Made by a program: the position numbers and the translations under genes
Shown: one piece after another, positions 11,611 to 21,798 of the stretch
Numbering within the stretch: the first letter of the stretch is position 1
How the letters are laid out: each line of letters begins with the position of its first letter
Notes under the pieces: model-generated
What the model saw: only the letters and a program-made list of their open reading frames with translations
Database searches by the model: none
What the model was told of the DNA's origin: nothing
Source: Bryoerythrophyllum caledonicum
Taxonomy: Eukaryota > Streptophyta > Bryopsida > Pottiales > Pottiaceae
Assembly: GCA_963971425.1 (NCBI GenBank)
Contig: OZ020514.1
Location: 14,823,218-14,887,217, forward strand
Length of the DNA: 64,000 nucleotides
Direction of reading: 5' to 3'

Positions 11611-12160
11611 ATCATGACAGCAACAGGCAAATCAATAATAGAATAAATTGAGATGTAAAAATCTAACACATGCAGATATAGGAGGGATAGATAGATCTTC
11701 CTATCTCTTGGACTGATTCACTGAAGACAATTCATGACAACAACAGGCAAATTCATAACCGAATGTATTAAGATACGCAAATCAAACACATGCTGGTACA
11801 GGTGCAATTGATAGATCTTTCTATCTCTTGGACTCATTCACTGAAGACAATTCATGACAAGAACAGGCAAATTCATAACCAAATGTATTAAGATACGCAA
11901 ATCAGACACATGCTGGTATAGGTGCAATCGATAGATCTTCCTATCTCCTACACTCAAAAGCACCCAACAAATGTAACATACAATCGGTCCCAGTAGGTAC
12001 AGAAGGCTTTTCCAAAGAGGATTGATTTACTAAAGAATTTTTATCACAACAACAGGCGATTCAATATCGTATGTATTAGGATGTGAAATCTTACACATTC
12101 AGATAGAGTAGGGATTAATAGATCTTCCAATCTTCTAGACTTAGGGTTGATATAGGATAT
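11611..12160. repeat. 120-bp tandem repeat carrying A-type palindromes
   Basis: TTCATGACAACAACAGGCAA-like unit starts occur at 11,611, 11,731 and 11,851, exactly 120 bases apart, with a fourth, more diverged copy near 12,041. Each unit carries one palindrome of the GATAGATAGATCTTCCTATC type. It lies just downstream of the D2 gene, near the left end of element A, where subterminal binding-site arrays are expected in plant transposons. Confidence 0.7.
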
Positions 12161-12195
12161 CCCCTGAGGATCGATAGGTCGTCTAGTCTTTGAAC

Positions 12196-14712
12196 TCAAG
12201 GATCCGCCACGTTTGCAACTTCAAGGTTTGTCATTGCTGCTATTCGGTCCCTCTGTGGAATTGTTCGAGTCTGAGGGTTCAATGTACTTGACCAAGAAGA
12301 AAATACGATGGAATAAACATGAACCTGCATCGGACGTCGTTTCTCCGAAACCCACGTCGCCGACCAACAATCCTCGTACTTCTTCTTGTGGTTCTTGAAC
12401 GCATTTCTTGGCTCCCATAATTGGATAATAAACATTCCATATTGCTCATCACCAACTACTCTATTGACTGCTGATTGCGCTCTCCCTAACCAGACATGAT
12501 AAATCTCAGGGTCAGATGGATGGAGAAGGACCTAAGATCCGGAAACGATGTCTTGCCATGGATTCAAAGCGACCTTCGGTCTGCTTGAACGTGGGCCACA
12601 GAAAGGTTCAGGCTCCTCATCTTCAGGTGTGACATCTCCTCTAGTAATAAGGCTCAAAGGAGCAGAAATTGTCGCACTCCAATCTTGAATCAGCCAAAAT
12701 GCTTCTACCAAAGCGAGGGATGTGGAAGGAAGAGGTTTCTCAAGTTTCTCAAGAATTGCATTCCAGTATGCAATATACGGTGGAAAATCACGCCGAAAGC
12801 CCTCATATTTCTCCATCCCCTTCTTCCAGAATTTTATATAACCTTGAATTCCAGATTTAATGAAGGACCTCTTATCAATTACTTTGGAAACCCTCTCTCT
12901 TGCCTTCTCAATTGCCTTTTCTTGATTGCTAGTTGGAGAAGGAACCTTGTCTCCCCACACTCGCCTGAAAGGCACTAGCTTTGGGAGGCCGGAAGGTATC
13001 TTGGGACTTCCGTCGGCATCCGACTTCCAAAGTTGTATACCAGAGCTGTTTCCGGGTAGCCAGTGAGTGTCAATTGCGTTCTCTTTGTAGCGCATGACGG
13101 GCCAACCATCATCATCTACATAGAATTTGAAGAGGTGCATATCTCCTAAACCAGTAAGTGTATTTTGGCCGTCACATAGAAAGCCTTTGACGAATGATTT
13201 GAAATCCGCAACCTCCTGAACAAACTCAGGCATAAAGCCCAACTCCTGCGATTCCATAAAAGACCTCATCAAATCCGCTACCACATAAGTATTAAGATTC
13301 TTAAGGGCCTTGGATAAGTGGCTGAAGTAAGCATCGATATCCTCATGCGTGTGGCCGTCTAATAAGAATCCAACTTGGATTTCCTTGAACACCCTACGAT
13401 AAGTCAACATCGATAAGAAAGCCATGAGAAACTAGTTCTTATTTTCCTTTGGGAAGTTGTCCAGCTGCAAATAAAGATTTTTGGGAAGTGGGACAACTGC
13501 AATTGAGTGGTTTGGTACCACCGTAGGTAAAAGGTTTATACATCTAGACTTTCCTTTCAGCATAGCCTCAAAAAACGAATTTCCCGGCTCGTGAGGAAAA
13601 AGTTTACCCGTAATGCGAATGGAAGGTTCTTCAAGACGACGATGCAATCTCGCTAGGGATGAGATTGTGTAATTTGAGTCCCCTGGCCACAAGTCGGTAG
13701 AATAGTGGGCGTACGCACCGTCTCCATGTCCATGCGTCACCATACCGGTGACGTTCATTGAGAGCTGACCAAGCGGTATAGTGAGTTTGGTGGAAACACG
13801 CATGCGCGGGTTCGCAATCTTGGCTGTATCCATTTTATCGTGGATAATGCAAAGAATCTCCCCCTTATTGCGCTTTGACTCCTCTCTCCAACTATGGTAC
13901 ACACGCCTACATGAAGCTTGAAGATTCAAGTGTTGACTTCGTTGTTTCACAAAGGATACATACTCGGCAGAGCCCTTCACCGATTTGTTGATAAACTGTT
14001 GAAGAGTGTTGCAGACGGTGCACTTGGCAAAGGAACTCCCAATAGGTTTAACCACAACGTTGTTGAAGAACTCCTTCTTGATTCTACTCACAACAAACTG
14101 CGAAACAATGGGCAACCCATTCTGTAGATTTGTCTACAGACAGAGCCAAACAACAGAAATCAGGAAACGTGTCATTGTGGGCAATGAAGGGATCGAAAGA
14201 TCTTCCTATCTACCAGGAGATGGAATCGATGCCAATTATTGGTGAGAAAATCCAAGCAATAACTCATGAATAGGATAGGAAGATCTACCTATCCTCAAAA
14301 GCATCCACATGAATGAGTCAAAGACTAAATTGAGGTGAACTGTGTCGAGTGATATCTCTGTGGCATCAGCCTGGATACTCTTCCAACTATGCCCAGAGGG
14401 CAGAAACTTCAATGTGTCCATCCGCCCTCGTACAGTCGTACGCATTTGTTGAGGCATGTGATCAGCGTTCTCCCTTATGATAGCAGAAATCGTACCCATG
14501 GCTTGCACGGTTCCGAGGCGCGGACGTTTGACGCCTTTGTTCCCGTGCATTGATGAAATGATGCCCTCCATGTACTGGTCGATATAGGTGTGGAACGTTG
14601 ACTTTATAATACCATGGATCTGGTACCATGTTGTTGAGCTGACATCTTGTCCAAGCAGAGTCACATACTTTCTTTTCCTATTATTTCCCAAGTAATGCAA
14701 TTGCCCACCCAC
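12196..14712 (-). pseudogene. DUF7869-type putative transposase (D2) of element A
   Basis: On minus, the first exon (about 14,743-14,350) reads through FWLIDLDDRQEYGRVVGG to KSIQADATEISLDT. An intron of about 220 bases holding two A-type palindromes follows, ending in CTGTCTGTAG. The main exon then has KCTVCNTL, IIHDKMDTAKIANP, HGHGDGAYAHYSTDLWPGDS, YLQLDNFPKENKN, DGHTHEDIDAYFSHL, and a C-terminal module PEPFCGPRSSRP to VLLHPSDPEIYHVWLGRA. The acidic residues of DKMD, QLDN and HEDID are all kept. Two in-frame TAG codons interrupt the main exon, one right after ENKN and one before VLLHPSD; both fit TGG-to-TAG changes. No frameshift is visible in the main exon. Such a protein would act in the nucleus. 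The RNase H-like assignment is inference. Confidence 0.6.
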
Positions 14713-14747
14713 AACTCTACCATACTCCTGTCGGTCATCTAAATCTA

Positions 14748-15618
14748 TCAGCCAGAACTTCTACCGAATGAGGAGCGTATCTTGGGGCCGGAATAATCTG
14801 ACGCATTCGTCAAGACAATATGACAACAAACTGACCGCCTAAATTGCTTCGGAGAGAGTCTTCTTTGCATAAGAGGTGAATTTTTCCTCGATTTGCGGTT
14901 TGCGACAAACAAAGTGGTATGCTGCTTTCGGACGACCACCAAGGTGGGCGTTGGGGTCCACAGGAGGAGGAAGTCAGATGAAGTGGTCCACTATCTTGCT
15001 CAGACCACGCCCCCCATCAAATCTACAATCAAGAATGGGCGGCCTCTGATGGCTTATGATGTCATTACGATCTCCGATGAATACGTCAAAGACAGTGACG
15101 CCAATGTTCCCCTCCCCCAATGTACTGTCCTGGAAAGGCTCAATAGGCAGGGTGCAATTGATGCAACCAGATGCAATCGGAAGTCCATCGCAATTATAGC
15201 GTATCACCACCATCCCCACCGATTTCTCTTGCGGAAAGAACGGACGAGAGTCCACAGATTTGGAATTGCCATCAAGTTCTGGGTCGACCGATATTGGCTC
15301 ATCTGGAAGGACAACGCATCTTGACACCCAAAGAACAGTTCTACCGATTGAATTAGCTAACAAAGTAACACCCTCTTAAATTGGATGAATCAAAAGACAT
15401 CGAGCCGGAGGACAAATTTCCACAGGTCAGAGAAGAGTCAGAAGAGGCATGTGAACGTTGATGTCAACGCCAAGCCAACGCCCTGAGGGGGCTGCTTCAA
15501 TAACAGTGGCGCGTCCCACAACCCCATGGCCGGCATAGCAAAGCAGAACAGCCATTCCGGGCGCTAGTTCACCTCGGCAGTCTCGCATGCCATTGTCACG
15601 GGCACAAGAAGAAAACAT
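14748..15618 (-). pseudogene. N-terminal part of D2, DUF8039-like domain
   Basis: Minus-strand reading from 15,618 gives GMAVLLCYAGHGVVGRATVI, then WLGVDINVHMPLLTL, then ARCLLIHPI and SIGRTVLWVSRCVVLPDE. This is the layout I recall for DUF8039 in plant transposon proteins: a VxLhh...VVGkgTh core and a later DAxGxxVxWP-like segment. Two in-frame stops interrupt it and a frame change lies before 14,743. A following open stretch (KQFRRSVCCHIVLTNASD) may correspond to the Cys pair of D1. It probably belonged to the same gene as D2. Confidence 0.4.
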
Positions 15619-15639
15619 TCTAAGTGGTCAAATAATGGC

Positions 15640-16480
15640 CCTGCGGAAGCATTCAAAACAGTCGATCAACAATCGGACAAGAACACCATCAGGCACAGAA
15701 GAGAGATGGACAGATCAACATATCCGGCAAAATTCACACTCACCCTGAGAGACAAGTCGACCACGAGAAAGATCGAAATACCTTCCTATCCAGTGGTTCC
15801 CTCCAAGGGACTCAAAGATCATCCAGCCTACAAGGTTACTCAGTAGCCATAGTAAACCATAAGACAGATCGAAAGATCTTGCTATCTACAGGGTCTTCCT
15901 AGAGACTGACCGGAAAATTAAGCGGATCGATAATCTTCCAATCCCCAAGGTTCCTCAAGAAATCGAAGTTAACCATGACAGTGATCGAAAGACCTACCGA
16001 TCATTAGGTCTCAAACACACCAAAATAATCTACGAGGGAGTTTGAAAGAAACTCCAATCCAGGAGGTCTCGAAAAAACCTTAGACGAACCAAGTGAGATC
16101 AAAAGATCTTCCTATCAAGAGGATCAACAAAATGGATTGAAAGATCTTCCCATCCACACCGTCTCACTCTTATCAAATATTTAGGAGCAATGGACTATTA
16201 TAGAATTGTCGAGGATTGAAAGATCTTCCTATCTGCAAGGTCCCCCTCTCCTAGAAGTTGTTGATGAGGAGATCGAAAGATCTTTCGATCAAGAGGGTCG
16301 ATGAAATGGATCGAAAGATCTTCCCATCCACACCGTCTCACTCTTATCGAATATTGAGGAGCGTTGGACTATTAAAGAATTGTAGAGGATCAAAAGATCT
16401 TCCTATCTGTGAGGTCCCCCTCTCCTAGAAGTTGTTGATGTGGAGATCGATAGATCTTTCGATCAACAAAAGCAACGAGA
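15640..16480. repeat. Field of A-type palindromes
   Basis: More than ten copies close to GATCGAAAGATCTTCCTATC occur in 840 bases, including a perfect 20-bp palindrome GATCGAAAGATCTTTCGATC at about 16,272. A block with two palindromes and CCATCCACACCGTCTCACTC recurs about 170 bases apart (about 16,130-16,260 and 16,310-16,440). It lies between the divergent D2 gene and the plus-strand cluster, where a shared promoter or a transposase-binding region would be expected. It is non-coding. Confidence 0.7.
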
Positions 16481-17525
16481 GGGTCTAGTGGTTATTAATA
16501 TACCTGGAGTTAGTGTGTTCTATCGGAATGGAAACAACATTGACACTGGAACGAAACCAATAGTATTGTGCGATGTATGAATCCATACCACAAGATTAAT
16601 TCCATTCACAAATAAGTCGACACTGGAACGGAATCATGTGCCTAGTCAATGAAGTCAATGTTGTAGGACAACATTGTCACTGGAACAAAATCGATAGAAT
16701 TGTGCGAAGTATGAATCCATACCACAAGCTTAATTACATTCACATACAAATTGTGAGAGCCTTGGAATTCGACGCATACAACAATTCAATTCTACTCGTA
16801 TATAGAAAGCACTAGTATGGAAGTGATCGACATTGAAGTTCAGGAGACAATATCAACCTTAACACATCGGATGAACGGCGTCATAGCAATTTCCTAATGT
16901 TTGAGATAACAAACGCACTCGCAGAAGAAATGCTGAAAGAGGGAGGCGACGGTACCGTTGTTGAGGTGAAACTTAGCAGAGATGGATCACGATCAAGCTC
17001 CAGACAATAGCATCAATGAACACAATCCAACTCCACGCACGAACACCCACGACCAAGCTTGCGCTGAAGGCGCCAACATCTACTAACGCTTAAGCGCTCA
17101 TACTCCAACACCACACTCGATACAACGCATGCCCAAGCTTTGCTGTCTTGAATACGAACTCCCTGACGACGTCCCTCACGTTCTCACTCTAACATTCGCT
17201 CTAACGTTGTGTCAACCTAATTGCGCCTTACTACACACGATGCCGACCACTTGCTGTAGTGCTGAAAAATAAAACTTGAAATTGCTTCAAGTCAGGGATG
17301 GAGCGTCTTCTTTCAAACTTGAGCGGGAAATTGTACGTCCAATTCTTGGCATCATAGAATGATTGACCATTTTGGCGGGGATGGAGAGTAGCGTTTGTTG
17401 TAATGATTGGAAGATGAAATGGAATCTTGAGTGTAACAGTTCTTGACAATTAAGTGGTCGGAATTTAATGATGAAGATTTGTAGTTCTCATGTGCATCCC
17501 ACGGTGCACCAAAGTGCTCATTGAC
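16481..17525. other. Non-coding spacer with a 140-bp direct repeat
   Basis: A block GTATGAATCCATACCACAAG with its flanks recurs about 138 bases apart (about 16,563 and 16,706), along with ACTGGAACRAAAYCRATAG. From 16,960 to 17,450 there is no recognisable gene. Confidence 0.5.
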
Positions 17526-17870
17526 ATCCGACGGTTTGAATTAGTCTAATGAAAGATTGAATACAAATAAAATAGAGAATTAGTCTAATGAAGGATTGAA
17601 TAGAAAAAATTAGAATCACAAAATAGAAAAGAGAATAAAAAAATAGAATAAAGAAATAGAATGAAAGATTGCATAGAAATAATTAGAATCACAAAATAGA
17701 AAAGAGAATAAAAAATAGAATAAAGAAATAGAATGAAAGATTGAATAGAGATAATTAGAATCACAAAATAGAATATAGAAATAGAATGAAAGATTAAATG
17801 AAAAAAACTAGAATAAAAAAATAGAATAAAGAATTAGAATGAAAGATTGAATAGAAATTACTAGAATTAT
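17526..17870. repeat. AT-rich tandem repeat, 53-73-bp units
   Basis: Unit starts GAAAGATTGAATAGAAATAA recur at about 17,550, 17,591, 17,664, 17,736, 17,788 and 17,841. The motif GAATGAAAGATCGAATAG appears again at about 19,338, after the block that follows, so the following 1.5 kb looks inserted into this repeat. Confidence 0.7.
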
Positions 17871-17879
17871 ACATACAAC

Positions 17880-18896
17880 ATACAATTATATATCGATACA
17901 TTTTATACATTTATATATATATCCAACATACAACTATACATACACAGGTCTTACATATATATATATATACATCACACAATTATGTATCCATTTGATTTAT
18001 ATCTATATATACAACATACAACTATACATGCATTCATTTTATTCATATACACAAGATACAATAATTATATATCGATACATTTTATATATTTATATATATA
18101 TACAACCTACAACTATACATACACAGATGTTTTATATATATTCAACAGACAATTATATCTCCATACAATTTATATCTATATATACAACATACAACTATAC
18201 ATACCTATATTTTATACATATATACAACATACAAGAATTATATGTGGATACATTTTATATATATATATATACATATATTTCCAACCTACAACTTTACATA
18301 CACAGATGTTATATACATATATATATATTCTACATACAATTATATCTCCATAAGATTTATATCTATATATACAACATACAACTATACATATATACAATGT
18401 CATACAATAATTATATATCGATACATTTTATATATTTATATATATCCAACATACAACTATACATACACAGATGTTATATGTATATATATATACAACATAC
18501 AATTATATCTTCATAGGATTTATATCTAATTGTTTCTCGATACGATATATATTATTGTACAATTATATCTCCATATGATTTATATCTATATATAATATAT
18601 ACAACATACAACTATACATACATACATTTTATACATATATACAACATACAAGAATTATATATTGATACATTTTATATATATATTTCCAACCTACAACTAT
18701 ACATACACAGATGTTATATATATATATACAAGATACAATTATATCTCCATACAATTTATATCTATATATACAACATACAACTATACATACATACATTTAA
18801 CTCATATATACAACATACAAGAATTATATGTGGATACATTTTATATATATATATATATACATATATTTCCAACCTACAACTTTACATACACAGATG

Positions 18897-18932
<36 letters not shown>

Positions 18933-19030
18933 TACATACAATTATATCTCCATACGATTTATATCTAATTGTTTCTCGATACGATATATTTTATTGTACA
19001 ATTATATCTTCATACGATTTATATAATAAA
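17880..19030. repeat. TA-rich satellite-like array
   Basis: Repeating phrases such as CAACATACAACTATACATAC, ACACAGATGTTATAT and CAATTATATCTCCATACGAT recur at irregular spacing of about 170-240 bases, mixed with (TA)n runs. The Tyr/Ile/Thr-rich open frames here are by-products of this composition. Such sequence often forms cruciforms and assembles badly. Confidence 0.7.
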
Positions 19031-19139
19031 AAAGAATCTATATCTTTAAAAGAATACAGGATGAGAAATACATCGATGGATGAACGCGTCGATGAATAAT
19101 GCTTTTGGATGGACAGCTAAGAGTTAGGGTTTTGGATAA

Positions 19140-19265
19140 ATGGACGAGGCGGGGATTAGGATTTGGGGACGACGTCGGGGGACGGGGACGGTGACGGGGG
19201 ACGGGGGACGGGGGACAAGGGGATAAGGACGGGGGGACGATGGATTGGAGGGAAAAGGCTAGGGG
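19140..19265 (+). repeat. G-rich GGGGACGG minisatellite
   Basis: Runs of GGGGGACGGGGAC, GGGGGACGGGGGACGGGGGA and AAGGACGGGGGGACGATGG make this the most G-rich spot of element A. It could form G-quadruplexes on plus. It lies directly after the TA-rich array and before a Helitron-like end. Confidence 0.6.
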
Positions 19266-19282
19266 ACGGGAAGGTGGGGATT

Positions 19283-19327
19283 CAACACAAAAAAATGTTG
19301 TGTCCGGAGAACGCGGGTAACACTCTA
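19283..19327 (+). other. Possible Helitron 3' end
   Basis: CAACACAAAAAAATGTTGTG can fold as a small hairpin, then GGAGAACGCGGGTAACACTCTAG is followed by T. A CGCGGG tract just before CTAG|T is typical of plant Helitron 3' ends. The matching 5' TC end was not identified in the TA-rich array to the left. Confidence 0.3.
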
Positions 19328-19419
19328 GTAAAGATATAGAATGAAAGATCGAATAGAATTAACTACAATCAATTTTTTATTTAGGGATATAGGGTTTGAA
19401 GGTTAAGGATGTAGGATGT

Positions 19420-19485
19420 AGGATTAGGGTTAGAACATGGTTTAGGGTTAGGGTTAGGATTAGAGTTTAGGGTTTAAGTTTAGAA
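19420..19485 (+). repeat. Telomere-like TTTAGGG/TTAGGG stretch
   Basis: GGATTAGGGTTAG, GGTTTAGGGTTAGGGTTAGG and TAGGGTTTAAG make an interstitial, degenerate run resembling plant telomere repeat. It is too short and impure to mark a chromosome end. Confidence 0.5.
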
Positions 19486-21057
19486 TTTTTTGTTGAATTC
19501 AACGTTTAAAAAATTTAATCTACACATGGAGATGTATATACCTTGATTGTTTAATAACAGTTAATCTTCTGGATTTTGATGTATTTAGAAATTGTATTCA
19601 AATTAACAAGACTTACTTCATTCATTTGTTAATTTTCAACTAACATCTTTCATTTGAAGGTTATTCCAAAGTTTAAACTTTATCATGTTCAAATACACCA
19701 TAATACATGTAGAATACCGCGGCCGCCACTTTGGAAATTAAATTATGAAAAGTAAGTTCATAAATCAAATGTGTAAAATTATATTTGGAAACGAAATGTG
19801 TGAAAATAAAATTTGCAAATGAAATGTGTAAAATTTAATTTGGAAATCAAATGTATAAATAAAATTTACAATTCAAAAAGTTCACGTAAAGAAAGTAATG
19901 AAAATTCATCAAAAGAAAGTAATGAAGACTCAAATCACACAAGAAAGTAATGAAAAGTCAAATCAAGAAAAGAACTTCACGACTTGTAGAGAAGTTCACT
20001 CGAGACAAATGATGAAAAAGTCATCATTAGAAGTGCCAAATGGTAACTCACCCGTCGTGGTCGACGGCTTGGTTCCATCATCATTACTTTTTCAATTACC
20101 TCCTTCCCGCCACCACCAACTCCAACCCTTCCAGCTCTTCCAAGTCCTCCCATTCTTGCTTTTCAAATGCTTCTTGTTTTCTTAGCTTCCTCTCTTCGTC
20201 TCTCTCCTCCCGCATGTTGATTTTTCGTGTTGTTTTTCTTTGTGTTGTGTATGGACTGTAGTATGTTAGCGTGAGTTTGAGTGCCAGGTCAATTTGTGAG
20301 TAGATGCAGTAGGAGTGCGAGTCCTAATTTGTGAGTAGCAACAGCAGGAGTGCGAGGTGTTAGTGTCGGTCGAAGGCGATTTCGTGAACGCGATCAAGAG
20401 CATCGTCGGAAGTTCCAGGAGGAGCAGGAGCAGTGCCGGTGTTTGAAGGTTCTCAGGGAGTGAGCAAGCGAGTAATTTTTTCGAGCGAGCAACTCCAGCT
20501 AACGGGTGTGTCCAACGGGTGCAACCCTAGTGCTAACTAGCGGGTGCCTCGAAGCGCTGATTCATACAGACAAAGGTAATTACAGCGCTCATTCTTATTC
20601 CTCAGTTTTTTCTTGCATGCTTGAAGGATTTTAGAACCAAAATAACGTACTAAACCTAGGTTATCTCTCTAGTTCGTTTTTTTTTCACTTTAGAATAGAG
20701 TTTCTCAAATGAATATCAATCTGCTTATACTAGTTACGTATTAATCATGTAACTAATCAATAACGACTAATTCCAACATGTTTTCTTGTAATCTTCAGAT
20801 TGCGCACTGTTTTGGATGCAGCACAATGTTCGAAACCACCTCAGGAAATCCCGTCAATTAAGATTCCATGCTCTGAATGATCTCTATTGTGATACACACG
20901 AACCTAGATCAATGAATATCATATGATATCCACTATGCTTAGTTATGTTATGTATTGCAATTCAAGGTGCAGTAGATAGAAAGTTCAATGTATCCCTCCT
21001 TATTGAGAGAAAGGTTTCCAAAGCACTTCCTTTATCAGTGGATATAGCGATATCTCC
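19486..21057. other. Non-coding spacer upstream of cluster A
   Basis: No gene recognised. CAACCCTAGTGC at 20,522-20,533 repeats the 3' end context of the Helitron-like element at 3,913 and could be another end. A tandem GTGAGTAGATGCAGTAGGAG/GTGAGTAGCAACAGCAGGAG repeat sits at about 20,297-20,360. A plus open stretch at 19,898-20,185 has no recognisable protein. Confidence 0.4.
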
Positions 21058-21732
21058 TTGAGGTTTAGGGTTTTAGATGATAGGAATATATTCCTATCGT
21101 ACTCTGCGGTGGGCTTGGGTTGCTTAAGAGTTTGTGGATCGGTAGATCTTCTCATCTATCCTTGTGAGGATATAGGATCAGTGTTGGTTCAGAGGCGATT
21201 TGTTGATCGGAATATAATCCTATCCCACTCTGCTGTGAGCTTGGGTTGCTTGAGTGTTTGTCGATCGGTAGATCTTCCCATCTATCCTTGTGGGGTCTTA
21301 GGATCGGTATTGGTTCAGAGGCTCTTTGTTGATCGGAATATATTCCTATCCCACTCTGTTGTGGGTTTGGGATGCTTGAGAGTTTGTGGATCGGTAGATC
21401 TTCCCATCTATCCTTGTGGGGTCATAGGATCGGTATTAGTTCAGAGGTTGTTTAATGATCGAAATATATTCCTATCCCTCTCTGCTGTGGGCTTGGGTTG
21501 CTTGAGAGTTTGTGGATCGGTAGATCCTCCCATCTCTCCTTGTTGGGCCATGGGATCGGGATTAGTTCAGAGGGAGTTTATAGATCGGATTATATTTCTA
21601 TCCCACACTGCGCTGGGCTTGGGTTACTTGAGTGTTTGTGCATCGGTAGATCTTCCTATCCCTTCGCGTGGATACTTTGCAACGTCTGGTTTAGTTTTGA
21701 TCAGTAGATCCCTATCCCATCATGCCGTTTGA
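21058..21732 (+). repeat. 126-bp tandem repeat with two palindromes per unit, open in frame
   Basis: Units start with GATCGGAATATATTCC-type sequence at 21,079, 21,205, 21,332, 21,457, 21,583 and, shortened, 21,699. The spacing is 125-127 bases except for the last. Each unit has a GATCGGAATATATTCCTATC palindrome and a GATCGGTAGATCTTCCCATC palindrome. Because 126 is 42 codons, one plus frame stays open for 224 codons, repeating SVDLPIYPCG and SHSAVGLGCL. It sits just upstream of the first cluster A exon. I favour a regulatory or binding array over a protein. Confidence 0.75.
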
Positions 21733-21798
21733 TCTGACCATTTTGTTTGTATGAGCAGTGCAAACTTGATTTCGTGTTTGGAGACAAACAAGGACTAG

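Noticed and set aside
14893-15356. Plus-strand open frames opposite the DUF8039-like part
   Set aside because: The minus strand gives a recognisable domain layout; the plus frames have none.
15640-16480. A CRISPR array, because of regularly recurring palindromic repeats
   Set aside because: Spacing is irregular, spacers are themselves repeated, and the DNA is eukaryotic with introns and plant transposons.
17982-19099. Several overlapping Tyr/Ile/Thr-rich open frames up to 174 codons
   Set aside because: They are by-products of the TA-rich repeat array; overlapping frames on one strand encode the same low-complexity pattern.
20515-20540. A Helitron 3' end at CAACCCTAG|T
   Set aside because: The likeness to 3,905-3,916 continues past CTAG into TGC, so it may be shared sequence rather than an element boundary; no 5' end was found.
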